Shown here in pieces: positions 1-5,475 of a DNA stretch of 5,475 bases. The notes beneath the pieces were generated by a model. It had not been told where the DNA came from. It did not search any database and saw nothing but the letters and a program-made list of their open reading frames with translations. Positions within the stretch are counted from its first letter, which is position 1. Each line of letters opens with the position of its first letter. This stretch comes from Clostridia bacterium. Lineage in GTDB: Bacteria > Bacillota > Clostridia > Oscillospirales > Oscillospiraceae. Made by a program: the position numbers and the translations under genes. The DNA is taken from contig QKDF01000145.1 in assembly GCA_003245395.1 (NCBI GenBank), positions 1 through 5,475 of the forward strand, read 5' to 3'.

Positions 1-704
1 ACGTCGGCGCTGTAGGCAATGGCGTGCTGGATGTACGCGGAGTAGGCAGAGGTGCCCTCGGGGAAGTTCTCGGACTTCACTTCGCCGCCCAGCTTCGTGA
101 ACGCATCAGTGAAGTATTTGCCCAGGCCGGTGCCGTAGTCCTCACCCAGCATGGTCAGGACATAGGCCTTCTTGGCGTGGAACTGATCGGTGACGAAGTT
201 GGCCATAACGCTGCCCTGGAACGGATCCAGGAAGCACACGCGGAAATAATAGGGGTTATTCTGCGTGACAGCGGGGTTGGTGCAGGAGCAGCCGATGGCA
301 GGAATCTTGGCCTGCTCGAACGTGGGAGCCGCAGCGATGGACACGCCGGAACCATAGGAACCCAGCACCACGGACACATTCGCGTTTACCAGAGACTGTG
401 CCGCAGTGATGGCCTTGTCGGTGGTGGACTGGTTATCCACGATCTCCAGTTGAATGTCATAGGTCTTGTCGCCGATCTGTACGGTGGGGGTCACGCTGTT
501 GGCGTACTGAATTCCCAAGACCTCCTGTTTGCCGCCGGCGCCGTTGTCGCCGGAAGCGGGCTCGAACACGCCGATCTTCAGTACGGGATTGTCAGAGCCG
601 GACTTTGCCGCGCTGCCGGAGGCAGCGCCGCTGCTCTCTTCTCCGCAGGCAGCCAGGGAAAAAGACATCGCCAACGCCAGAGCCAGAGCAAAAAACTTCT
701 TCAT
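1..704 (-). CDS. LivJ-type ABC transporter substrate-binding lipoprotein (3' end outside window)
   Basis: Predicted extracytoplasmic solute receptor of a branched-chain amino acid (HAAT family) ABC importer, lipid-anchored to the outer face of the membrane. The visible 234 residues begin with a lysine-containing, hydrophobic signal peptide ending in lipobox LAAC, with the lipidated cysteine at residue 20. A flexible Gly/Ser/Ala-rich linker follows (21-38). The type 1 periplasmic-binding fold starts at about 41 (VLKIGVFEPASGDNGAGG). Typical family segments are VVLGSYGSGVSIAAAP (112-127) and IPAIGCSCTNPAVT (134-147), then NNPYYFRVCFLDPFQG (149-164). The start at 704 is chosen because AGGAGG lies 9 nt upstream; an in-frame ATG at 713 directly abuts that site and is unlikely. 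The frame stays open to the left edge, so roughly the C-terminal third to half is missing (family usually about 380-400 residues). It has its own promoter and is probably not part of the ftsH operon. The ligand cannot be fixed from sequence: Leu/Ile/Val is the family default, but other amino acids or amides are possible. Confidence 0.93.
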   Translation of the reverse strand, partial: MKKFFALALALAMSFSLAACGEESSGAASGSAAKSGSDNPVLKIGVFEPASGDNGAGGKQEVLGIQYANSVTPTVQIGDKTYDIQLEIVDNQSTTDKAITAAQSLVNANVSVVLGSYGSGVSIAAAPTFEQAKIPAIGCSCTNPAVTQNNPYYFRVCFLDPFQGSVMANFVTDQFHAKKAYVLTMLGEDYGTGLGKYFTDAFTKLGGEVKSENFPEGTSAYSAYIQHAIAYSAD

Positions 705-713
705 TCTTTTCAT

Positions 714-719
714 CCTCCT
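714..719 (-). promoter_or_regulatory. Ribosome binding site of the binding-protein gene
   Basis: The minus strand reads AGGAGG here, a full Shine-Dalgarno match, 9 nt before the ATG at 704. It decides the start: the alternative in-frame ATG at 713 would have zero spacing. Confidence 0.85.
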
Positions 720-729
720 GTTTTCGAAT

Positions 730-745
730 GGGCGGATTTCCGCCC
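730..745 (-). promoter_or_regulatory. Leader hairpin of the binding-protein mRNA
   Basis: A perfect 6-bp GC stem with a 4-nt loop: on the minus strand GGGCGG, AAAT, CCGCCC. It lies between the predicted transcription start (about 750) and the ribosome binding site (714-719), so it would sit about 5 nt from the 5' end of the mRNA. No U-tract follows, so it is not an intrinsic terminator. A 5'-terminal hairpin of this type can protect an abundant lipoprotein mRNA from decay; that role is inferred. Confidence 0.5.
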
Positions 746-753
746 TTCGTGAT

Positions 754-797
754 GAAAATTCTACGAGATTTTTCAGCTCTTTTCAAGTAGAATTATC
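754..797. repeat. Inverted repeat framing the promoter (candidate operator)
   Basis: Plus-strand arms GAAAATTCTAC (754-764) and GTAGAATTATC (787-797) are reverse complements at 10 of 11 positions, with 8 consecutive perfect pairs, separated by 22 nt. One arm covers the -10 box and the other abuts the -35 box. The arm centres are 33 bp apart, close to three helical turns, so a dimeric or tetrameric repressor could contact both on the same DNA face. No known operator was recognised. A chance repeat in AT-rich promoter DNA is possible. Confidence 0.45.
758..786 (-). promoter_or_regulatory. Sigma-A type promoter of the binding-protein gene
   Basis: On the minus strand the -35 box TTGAAA (786-781) is followed by a 17-nt spacer and the -10 box TAGAAT (763-758). 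Each box matches its consensus at five of six positions and the spacing is ideal. The expected start point is around A750, giving a leader of about 46 nt before the ATG at 704. The box sequences and spacing are seen directly; activity is inferred. Confidence 0.75.
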
Positions 798-1019
798 CAT
801 GGGAAGATAGTTCGAAAACGCAAAAGAGCGCTAAATTTCCCTTCATTTTTCCGGTAAATTGTCCTCGATACGCGAACAGCCATTGTATTTGTTCCAAATT
901 CGCTCGTTTACTGTCTCTGCACGGAGGACAGGTATTTTGGTGATTTTGCCGAAAGCATCGGAAAATATTATTGATCTTCCAGTTTTAGGCTATCGTTTCA
1001 GACAAAATTCAGCCTTTTC

Positions 1020-2876
1020 TCAGGCGTTTGCGGATGGAATTGTCTCCGCGAACACGGACAAAAACACGTCCCGCTCCATAGTCTCATGATCCAGCAGGTA
1101 GTGCGCCACTGTCTCCAGCTGGGAACGATAGGTCTGAAGGATGCCCTCGCATCTTACATACGCACCGGCGATAATGGCTTTGACCTCTTCATCGATCTGG
1201 GCCGCCACTTCTTCGGAGTAGCTGCGACCCTGGCTCATGGTACGGCCGATGAATACTTCATCATGACCGGATTCAAAAGACACCGTGCCCAATTTATCAC
1301 TCATGCCGTAAGACGCCACCATCTTATGGGCAATCCGAGTGGCACGCTGGATGTCGTTGGAGGCTCCGGTGGAGATGTCGCCCAGCACCAGCTTTTCGGC
1401 CGCCCGGCCGCCCAGCAGCGCCACAATCTGCTCTTCCAGATACCGCTTGGACATATACGAGCGATCCTCCGCCGGCAAAGAGATGGTCATACCGCCAGCC
1501 TGCCCGCGGGGAACAATGGTGATCTGGTTCACCGGATCGTGGTTGGGCAGAGCGTGCATCACCACGGCGTGGCCCGCCTCGTGATAGGCGGTCAATTCCC
1601 GCTCATGCTGGGGGATGACACGGCTCTTTTTCTCCGGGCCGGCGATGACCTTGATCTCTGCTTCTTTCAGGTCGGCCATGGTAATGAACTTGTCATTTCG
1701 GCGGGCAGCCAGCAGCGCGCCCTCATTCACCAGATTTTCCAGGTCGGCGCCGGTAAACCCAGGTGTCCCACGGGCCACCAAGCTCAGGTCCACATCGTCG
1801 GCCAGGGGTTTGTTGCGGACATGGACTTTTAAAATCTCTTCACGGCCCCGGATATCCGGCAGACCCACAAAGACCTGCCGGTCAAACCGGCCCGGCCGCA
1901 GCAGCGCAGGGTCCAAAACATCCACCCGGTTTGTGGCGGCCAGAACCACCACGCCTTCGTTGGCGGAAAAACCGTCCATCTCCACCAGCAGCTGGTTGAG
2001 CGTCTGCTCCCGCTCGTCGTGTCCGCCGCCAAGACCCGTACCGCGCTGACGGCCCACGGCGTCAATCTCGTCGATGAATACGATGCAGGGGGCGGTCTTC
2101 ACCGCCTCTTTAAACAAATCCCGGACGCGGGATGCACCCACGCCCACATAGAGCTCCACGAAATCCGAGCCGGAAATGGATAAAAAGCCCACATCGGCTT
2201 CCCCGGCCACAGCTTTGGCCAGCAGCGTTTTGCCGGTCCCCGGAGGGCCCACCAGCAGCACACCCTTGGGGATGCGGGCGCCCAGCGCGATATATTTCTG
2301 CGGATTTTTCAGGAACTCCACAATTTCCTGGAGTTCCTCTTTCTCCTCATCCGCACCGGCCACATCCCGAAAGCTGATCTTCTTGTCCTTCTCCGACAGG
2401 GTTCTGGCCCGGGCTTCGCCGAAGCGGCTCATCCGATCCGCGCCGCCGCCCATACCGCCGGACCGTGCCAACATAAAGTACCAGATTCCGCCCAGCACCA
2501 CCGCCACCAGCACATAGGGCAGCAGCAGCGCCAGCCAGTTGGTGGAATGGTCGGCGTAGTAATTGTAAGATTCGATAATTCCGTCGTTGTACTGCTGCAC
2601 GACCAAGGGGTTGAGATCATCGTAAAACAGATCAAAATCATATAGTTCAAAAACCACGGTCTTGCTGCCGTTGACTTTCTCCCGCAGATTCATGGTCAGG
2701 GTGTTGTTGCTGATCTCAAAGCTCTCCACCTTTTCCTGCACAAACAGCTGACGCACCTGCGAGTATTCCATTTTGGCCGTCTGGGTGCTGCTCTGCCACA
2801 GATAAGAGGCACACATGGCGATGATGAGTGCGAGAAAGATGAAGCTCAGAGTATTGCTGGTTTTGGCTCTTTTCAA
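1020..2876 (-). CDS. ftsH: ATP-dependent zinc metalloprotease FtsH
   Basis: Membrane-anchored AAA+ protease that unfolds and degrades misassembled membrane proteins and short-lived regulators as a hexamer facing the cytoplasm. Numbered from the TTG at 2876 (618 residues, normal length): transmembrane helix 1 (about 9-28), an extracytoplasmic domain, and transmembrane helix 2 (about 113-137). Then come Walker A GPPGTGKT (210-217), pore loop YVG (243-245), Walker B FIDEID (267-272) and the second region of homology with arginine fingers R327 and R330. The zinc site is HEAGH (432-436) with the third ligand Asp508 in STGASNDI. All catalytic residues are present. No ATG is possible, because the hpt stop codon is in frame just upstream. 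TTG at 2888 touches GGAG with zero spacing, whereas TTG at 2876 has a 12-nt spacer and is preferred. It is the last gene of the dnaB-tilS-hpt-ftsH run. Confidence 0.97.
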   Translation of the reverse strand: MKRAKTSNTLSFIFLALIIAMCASYLWQSSTQTAKMEYSQVRQLFVQEKVESFEISNNTLTMNLREKVNGSKTVVFELYDFDLFYDDLNPLVVQQYNDGIIESYNYYADHSTNWLALLLPYVLVAVVLGGIWYFMLARSGGMGGGADRMSRFGEARARTLSEKDKKISFRDVAGADEEKEELQEIVEFLKNPQKYIALGARIPKGVLLVGPPGTGKTLLAKAVAGEADVGFLSISGSDFVELYVGVGASRVRDLFKEAVKTAPCIVFIDEIDAVGRQRGTGLGGGHDEREQTLNQLLVEMDGFSANEGVVVLAATNRVDVLDPALLRPGRFDRQVFVGLPDIRGREEILKVHVRNKPLADDVDLSLVARGTPGFTGADLENLVNEGALLAARRNDKFITMADLKEAEIKVIAGPEKKSRVIPQHERELTAYHEAGHAVVMHALPNHDPVNQITIVPRGQAGGMTISLPAEDRSYMSKRYLEEQIVALLGGRAAEKLVLGDISTGASNDIQRATRIAHKMVASYGMSDKLGTVSFESGHDEVFIGRTMSQGRSYSEEVAAQIDEEVKAIIAGAYVRCEGILQTYRSQLETVAHYLLDHETMERDVFLSVFAETIPSANA

Positions 2877-2888
2877 AGTTGGTTTCAA

Positions 2889-2895
2889 CTCCTTT
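2889..2895 (-). promoter_or_regulatory. Ribosome binding site of ftsH
   Basis: The minus strand reads AAAGGAG in the short gap after the hpt stop. It directly abuts TTG at 2888 and lies 12 nt before TTG at 2876. The spacing argues for the second TTG as the start, though 12 nt is at the long end of the usable range. Confidence 0.65.
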
Positions 2896-2900
2896 GCGGC

Positions 2901-3452
2901 TTAGTGGGAGTATACCTCCGGCTTCAGCACGCCAATATAGGGAACATTGCGGTACTGCTGGCAGTAATCCAGGCCATAGCCCACCACGAATTCGTCGGGT
3001 ACGGTAAAGCCCGCCAGGTCGGGTGTGATGGCCTTGGTGCGTCGAGAGGGTTTATCCAGCAGCGTGACGATGGTGATGGACGCGGCACCTTTGGTCTTGA
3101 AATACTCCTTCAGGAACGCCAGCGTATTGCCGGAATCCAGGATATCCTCCACCACGATCAGATGCCGGCCGGTGATGTCCTGCTGGATATCGTGGGTGAT
3201 TTTAACGCGCCCCGAGGATGCCATGGCGTTTTCATAGGAGCTGACGGCGATGAATTCCACGTCGCTCTTGACCTGACAGGCCCGCACCAGATCCGACATA
3301 AAGACAAAGCTGCCCTTCAGCACCCCCAGAAACAAAGGATTCTTTCCCTGAAACTTCTCATAGAGTTCAGCCCCCATTTCGGAAATACGGGCCTGAATTT
3401 CCTCTTCCGTAACCAGAATTTTCAGGATATCGTTGTGCATTTCACTTTTCAT
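2901..3452 (-). CDS. hpt: Hypoxanthine phosphoribosyltransferase
   Basis: Purine salvage enzyme of the cytoplasm, joining hypoxanthine (and usually guanine) to PRPP to give IMP or GMP. The 183-residue protein has the normal bacterial length and all the family loops. LKGS at 45-48 is the pyrophosphate loop, and SY at 72-73 with SSG at 79-81 belongs to the flexible active-site loop. The PRPP-binding signature VVEDILDSGNTL (100-111) carries the acidic pair E102/D103 and the presumed catalytic base D106. KPSRR follows at 134-138, its lysine matching the purine-contacting residue, and FVVGYGLDY lies at 155-163. The ATG at 3452 has GAGGAG 7 nt upstream, so a longer frame reaching 3488 is not used. 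Its first 11 nt overlap the end of tilS, in another frame, and its ribosome binding site lies inside tilS, suggesting translational coupling. In the Bacillus group the gene is called hprT; some relatives fuse it to tilS. Confidence 0.96.
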   Translation of the reverse strand: MKSEMHNDILKILVTEEEIQARISEMGAELYEKFQGKNPLFLGVLKGSFVFMSDLVRACQVKSDVEFIAVSSYENAMASSGRVKITHDIQQDITGRHLIVVEDILDSGNTLAFLKEYFKTKGAASITIVTLLDKPSRRTKAITPDLAGFTVPDEFVVGYGLDYCQQYRNVPYIGVLKPEVYSH

Positions 3453-4803
3453 ATTTGCTCTCCTCTGTATGTTGAATAAAAACAGCATATACCATATCTC
3501 TGCCGGGACTCGGCGTCAGGCGCAGATCCGCACCCACATAAGGGACCGCAGCAGCCTGCCCGCCCACCCGCAGAACCGGCAAGGCATCCCTCTGCGCGGG
3601 TGGCACCCCTGCGTCTGCGCACAGACGCTTGAGCGTCCGCTCACCCCGGCTGCCAGGCAGCAACATGCGGTCATCCGAGCGCCATTGCGTAATGCACAGT
3701 GAGGCGGTCAGCTCCGCAAGATCGAGGGCGAATCTGATGCCTTCTGTCGGCGGGCGAGCGGTCAGCGATACCGTCCAGCTGCCGAAAGTCACCGCTTCAC
3801 CCAGGGTAATTGGGACAAACGCTGTCGGTTCCTCTGTTTTATAGATGTGCAGGTCGTTCTTTTCCCGGACCGCCCGCAGCCTTTCCGGCAAAGAGACGAT
3901 TCTCTCCGCGGGACCATCCAGCAAATCCGAAACTGCAGATACGTGCGCGGCCGTCAGATCTTTTCTTCGTCCGCCGGCCTGCTCGCACAGAGTCAGAATC
4001 GCACGGCTCCGGACAGACGCGGGGACATCGGACAGTCCGGACGCTTCGATCCAAATACCGTCCGGCCCTGTGCTTGCCCGGCAGGTTATCTTCGCAGCCC
4101 AAGCATCCAGCGCAGCACCGTCCTCCAACAGGAACCGGGCCGTGCGGGCCATATGCTCGGCAGCCCGGGGATTGACCTCCCGCAGCACAGGCAGTACATG
4201 GTGGCGCAGCAGGTTGCGCGCCGCGTCGTCGTCCACATTGGTCTCATCCTCCACATGGGGGATGTCGTGGGCGGCGGCATATTCTGTCAGCTCCGCCCGG
4301 GAAATTTCCAAAAACGGGCGGCAGATTTTCCCACGCACCGGCGGAATTCCCAGACCCGCCGCACCGGTGCCCCGGCACAGGTTCAGCAGAACGGTCTCGG
4401 CGTTGTCGTCGGCATGGTGGGCGGTCAGGATGTGGGCAAAACCGCCCTCATCGGCTGTTTTCTCCAAAAATGCATAGCGTAGAATCCGGGCGGCTTCCTC
4501 CAGGCTCAGATGCTTCTCCCGTGCCAGCAGGCGGGTATCACCGCTGCCGGAATAAAACGGGATTCCGCGCTCCCGGCAGTAACCGGATACAAACGCCTCG
4601 TCCCGGTCGGCAGTCTCCCCGCGGATATGATGATTGAAATGTGCCGCAGCGACCGGGATGCCGCGAGGCGCGGCCCACGCGCAGGTCAGATGCAGCAGGC
4701 ACATGGAGTCCAGCCCGCCGGAAACCGCACAGAGCAGCCTTTCGCTTTCTGCCGCGTGCCGACTCAGGAAATCCCGCGCCAGAGGCAGTTCATCCTTCTT
4801 CAT
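3442..4803 (-). CDS. tilS: tRNA(Ile)-lysidine synthetase TilS
   Basis: Uses ATP and lysine to convert the wobble cytidine 34 of the CAU-anticodon tRNA-Ile into lysidine, switching it from AUG to AUA reading; normally essential. The 453-residue protein has the N-terminal PP-loop ATP pyrophosphatase fold with SGGLDS at 28-33. It also carries the characteristic HFNHHIRG (55-62) and TAHHADDNAETVLLNLCRGTG (127-147). Further on are CRPFLEISRAEL (161-172) and EDETN...RNLLRHHVLP (185-205). A C-terminal TilS domain follows, visible as RMLLPGSRGERTLKRL at 379-394. Length fits the family (about 430-480). The ATG at 4803 has GGAG 10 nt upstream and overlaps the end of dnaB by 14 nt. The open frame continues upstream to 4932 only as an out-of-frame reading of dnaB, and its extra residues do not resemble TilS. 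The 3' end overlaps hpt by 11 nt. Confidence 0.96.
   Translation of the reverse strand: MKKDELPLARDFLSRHAAESERLLCAVSGGLDSMCLLHLTCAWAAPRGIPVAAAHFNHHIRGETADRDEAFVSGYCRERGIPFYSGSGDTRLLAREKHLSLEEAARILRYAFLEKTADEGGFAHILTAHHADDNAETVLLNLCRGTGAAGLGIPPVRGKICRPFLEISRAELTEYAAAHDIPHVEDETNVDDDAARNLLRHHVLPVLREVNPRAAEHMARTARFLLEDGAALDAWAAKITCRASTGPDGIWIEASGLSDVPASVRSRAILTLCEQAGGRRKDLTAAHVSAVSDLLDGPAERIVSLPERLRAVREKNDLHIYKTEEPTAFVPITLGEAVTFGSWTVSLTARPPTEGIRFALDLAELTASLCITQWRSDDRMLLPGSRGERTLKRLCADAGVPPAQRDALPVLRVGGQAAAVPYVGADLRLTPSPGRDMVYAVFIQHTEESKYEK
3460..3465 (-). promoter_or_regulatory. Ribosome binding site of hpt, inside tilS
   Basis: The minus strand reads GAGGAG, 7 nt before the ATG at 3452. The same bases encode a Glu-Glu pair near the C-terminus of TilS, so a ribosome finishing tilS would uncover or re-use this site. 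Confidence 0.8.
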
Positions 4804-5475
4804 CGTACCGGTTCTCCAACGTGCCGAAGCTGGTGTACTCCGGCAACCAGCGCAGCTCCACCTTGCCGGTCTCGCCGTGGCGGTTTTTGGCCACGATGCA
4901 TTCGGCAATATTATGTTTTTCCGAATCCTCATTATAATAGTCGTCCCGGTACAAAAACAGAACGATATCCGCGTCCTGCTCGATGGCGCCGGATTCTCGC
5001 AGGTCGGAGAGCATCGGCCGCTTATCGTCCCGCTTTTCGTTGGCGCGGGACAGCTGGCTCAGGCACAGCACCGGCACATCCAGCTCCTTAGCCATGATCT
5101 TCAAAGTACGGGAAATATCGGACACCACCTGCTGGCGGTTTTCCCCACCGCCGCTCTTACCGCCCGCGGAAGTCATCAATTGCAGATAGTCAATGACCAC
5201 CAGCCCCAGGTTGTCCAGGCGGCGGCACTTGGCGTTCATGTCCGCCACACTGAGCATCGGGTTGTCGTCCATGCGGATATCCACCCGGTTTAAAACAGTG
5301 GCGGCATCGGCGATTTTCGCCCAGTCCGTCTCCCGCAGGGAGCCGGTCTTGAGCCGGTTATTCTCCACCAGCGCTTCGGTGGACAAAAGGCGCATAGTCA
5401 GCTGCTCCTTGGACATTTCCAGCGAAAAGACCGCCACGGTCTTTTCCGCGCTTTTTGCCACGTTCAGAGCCACAT
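4790..5475 (-). CDS. dnaB: Replicative DNA helicase DnaB, C-terminal half (5' end outside window)
   Basis: Hexameric 5'-3' helicase that unwinds DNA at the replication fork and works with primase. Only the last 228 or so codons lie in the window. The N-terminal domain, linker and Walker A motif are beyond the right edge; Walker A should end only a few residues outside. Numbered from the first whole codon (5473), RecA-fold motifs are intact: VFSLEMS (15-21) with the catalytic glutamate E19, Walker B VVIDYLQL (92-99), and CLSQLSR (137-143) with the sensor glutamine. Next come DKRPMLSDLRESGAIEQDAD (150-169) and AECIVAKNRHGETGKV (190-205), the latter with the arginine-finger region typical of DnaB. 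The apparent GTG at 5473 is an internal valine, not a start. The stop overlaps tilS by 14 nt, so dnaB probably leads or belongs to the same operon. Confidence 0.95.
   Translation of the reverse strand, partial: VALNVAKSAEKTVAVFSLEMSKEQLTMRLLSTEALVENNRLKTGSLRETDWAKIADAATVLNRVDIRMDDNPMLSVADMNAKCRRLDNLGLVVIDYLQLMTSAGGKSGGGENRQQVVSDISRTLKIMAKELDVPVLCLSQLSRANEKRDDKRPMLSDLRESGAIEQDADIVLFLYRDDYYNEDSEKHNIAECIVAKNRHGETGKVELRWLPEYTSFGTLENRYDEEG
4814..4818 (-). promoter_or_regulatory. Ribosome binding site of tilS, inside dnaB
   Basis: The minus strand reads TGGAG, 10 nt before the ATG at 4803 and within the last codons of dnaB. It supports the 4803 start and coupling of tilS translation to dnaB. It is weaker than the hpt and binding-protein sites. 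Confidence 0.55.

Larger units (their letters stand above)
705..1019. other. Intergenic region between ftsH and the binding-protein gene
   Basis: About 315 bases, visibly more AT-rich than the flanking genes. The left third (705-800) holds the ribosome binding site, leader hairpin, promoter and inverted repeat described separately. In the rest (about 800-1019) I see only short, weak potential stems. One is AGGCT/AGCCT just past the ftsH stop. Another is CTGTC/GACAG at 911-931. A third is GCGAA/TTCGC around 870-903. None is followed by a U-run on the minus strand. No gene or convincing intrinsic terminator is visible there. Confidence 0.7.

Noticed and set aside
705..713. Alternative ATG at 713 for the lipoprotein gene
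   Set aside because: It touches the AGGAGG site with no spacer; the ATG at 704 has the ideal 9 nt.
24..752. Long open frame on the plus strand, 242 codons, opposite the lipoprotein gene
   Set aside because: It is the antisense shadow of a clear signal peptide and type 1 binding-protein fold. The minus strand has the ribosome binding site and promoter. The plus translation resembles no family I know.
746..760. Possible CodY box, since AATTTTC occurs on the minus strand at 760-754
   Set aside because: Only one half matches; the second half agrees with GAAAATT at about one of seven positions. CodY control of a branched-chain amino acid importer is plausible but not supported here.
773..883. 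Minus-strand 36-codon frame between ftsH and the binding-protein gene
   Set aside because: There is no real ribosome binding site before its ATG at 883, it runs through the -35 box and spacer of the predicted promoter, and its product is not recognisable.
987..1019. AGGCT/AGCCT stem just after the ftsH stop as a terminator
   Set aside because: It has only 5 pairs and a large loop, and A residues rather than U follow on the minus strand.
859..1089. Plus-strand 76-codon frame in the intergenic region
   Set aside because: It overlaps the 3' end of ftsH in antisense and has no visible start signal or domain.
1086..1832. Long plus-strand frame opposite ftsH, 248 codons
   Set aside because: Such frames arise where third codon positions are GC-rich. 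The minus strand carries every FtsH motif, so this is a shadow.
2904..3479. Plus-strand frame covering all of hpt, 191 codons
   Set aside because: It mirrors hpt almost exactly and shows no recognisable domain or good start signal.
4804..4932. N-terminal extension of TilS by 43 residues
   Set aside because: The extension is an out-of-frame reading of dnaB, rich in Arg/Pro/Thr/Ala. The ATG at 4803 has a ribosome binding site and gives a normal TilS length.

Overview
The window is a compact stretch of bacterial chromosome with every supported gene on the minus strand. It reads from right to left as dnaB (5' end cut off by the window edge), tilS, hpt, ftsH, then an intergenic region of about 315 bases, then the start of a branched-chain amino acid type ABC transporter lipoprotein (3' end cut off by the left edge). 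Codon third positions are rich in G and C. Ribosome binding sites are strong GGAG/AGGAGG types. The order tilS-hpt-ftsH is the classic Firmicutes arrangement. Together with the lipoprotein binding protein and the GC-rich coding, this suggests a GC-rich member of the Clostridia, perhaps the Oscillospiraceae/Ruminococcaceae group of gut anaerobes. That placement is an inference from gene order and protein style, not from a marker gene.

Right part (5475 to 1020, minus strand): dnaB, tilS, hpt and ftsH form one tight operon. dnaB and tilS overlap by 14 nt and tilS and hpt by 11 nt. hpt and ftsH are separated by only 12 or 24 nt, depending on which TTG starts ftsH. The products act in different core processes: replicative helicase, lysidine formation on tRNA-Ile, purine salvage, and membrane-anchored AAA+ proteolysis. 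The overlaps suggest translational coupling. All the catalytic motifs that lie in the window look intact.

Middle part (about 1019 to 705): this is the only sizeable non-coding stretch. I see no convincing intrinsic terminator after ftsH. Near its left end is a very good sigma-A type promoter on the minus strand (TTGAAA, 17 nt, TAGAAT). An 11-bp inverted repeat (10 of 11 matching) frames this promoter, with one arm abutting the -35 and the other covering the -10. A short GC hairpin and a textbook AGGAGG follow in the leader.

Left part (704 to 1, minus strand): the N-terminal 234 residues of a LivJ-type solute-binding lipoprotein with a clear lipobox. It probably begins a separate transcription unit for amino acid uptake, with permease and ATPase genes likely beyond the left edge.

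I find no mobile element, CRISPR array, RNA gene or unknown protein family. The most interesting signal is the regulatory architecture in front of the binding-protein gene, not a new protein system.
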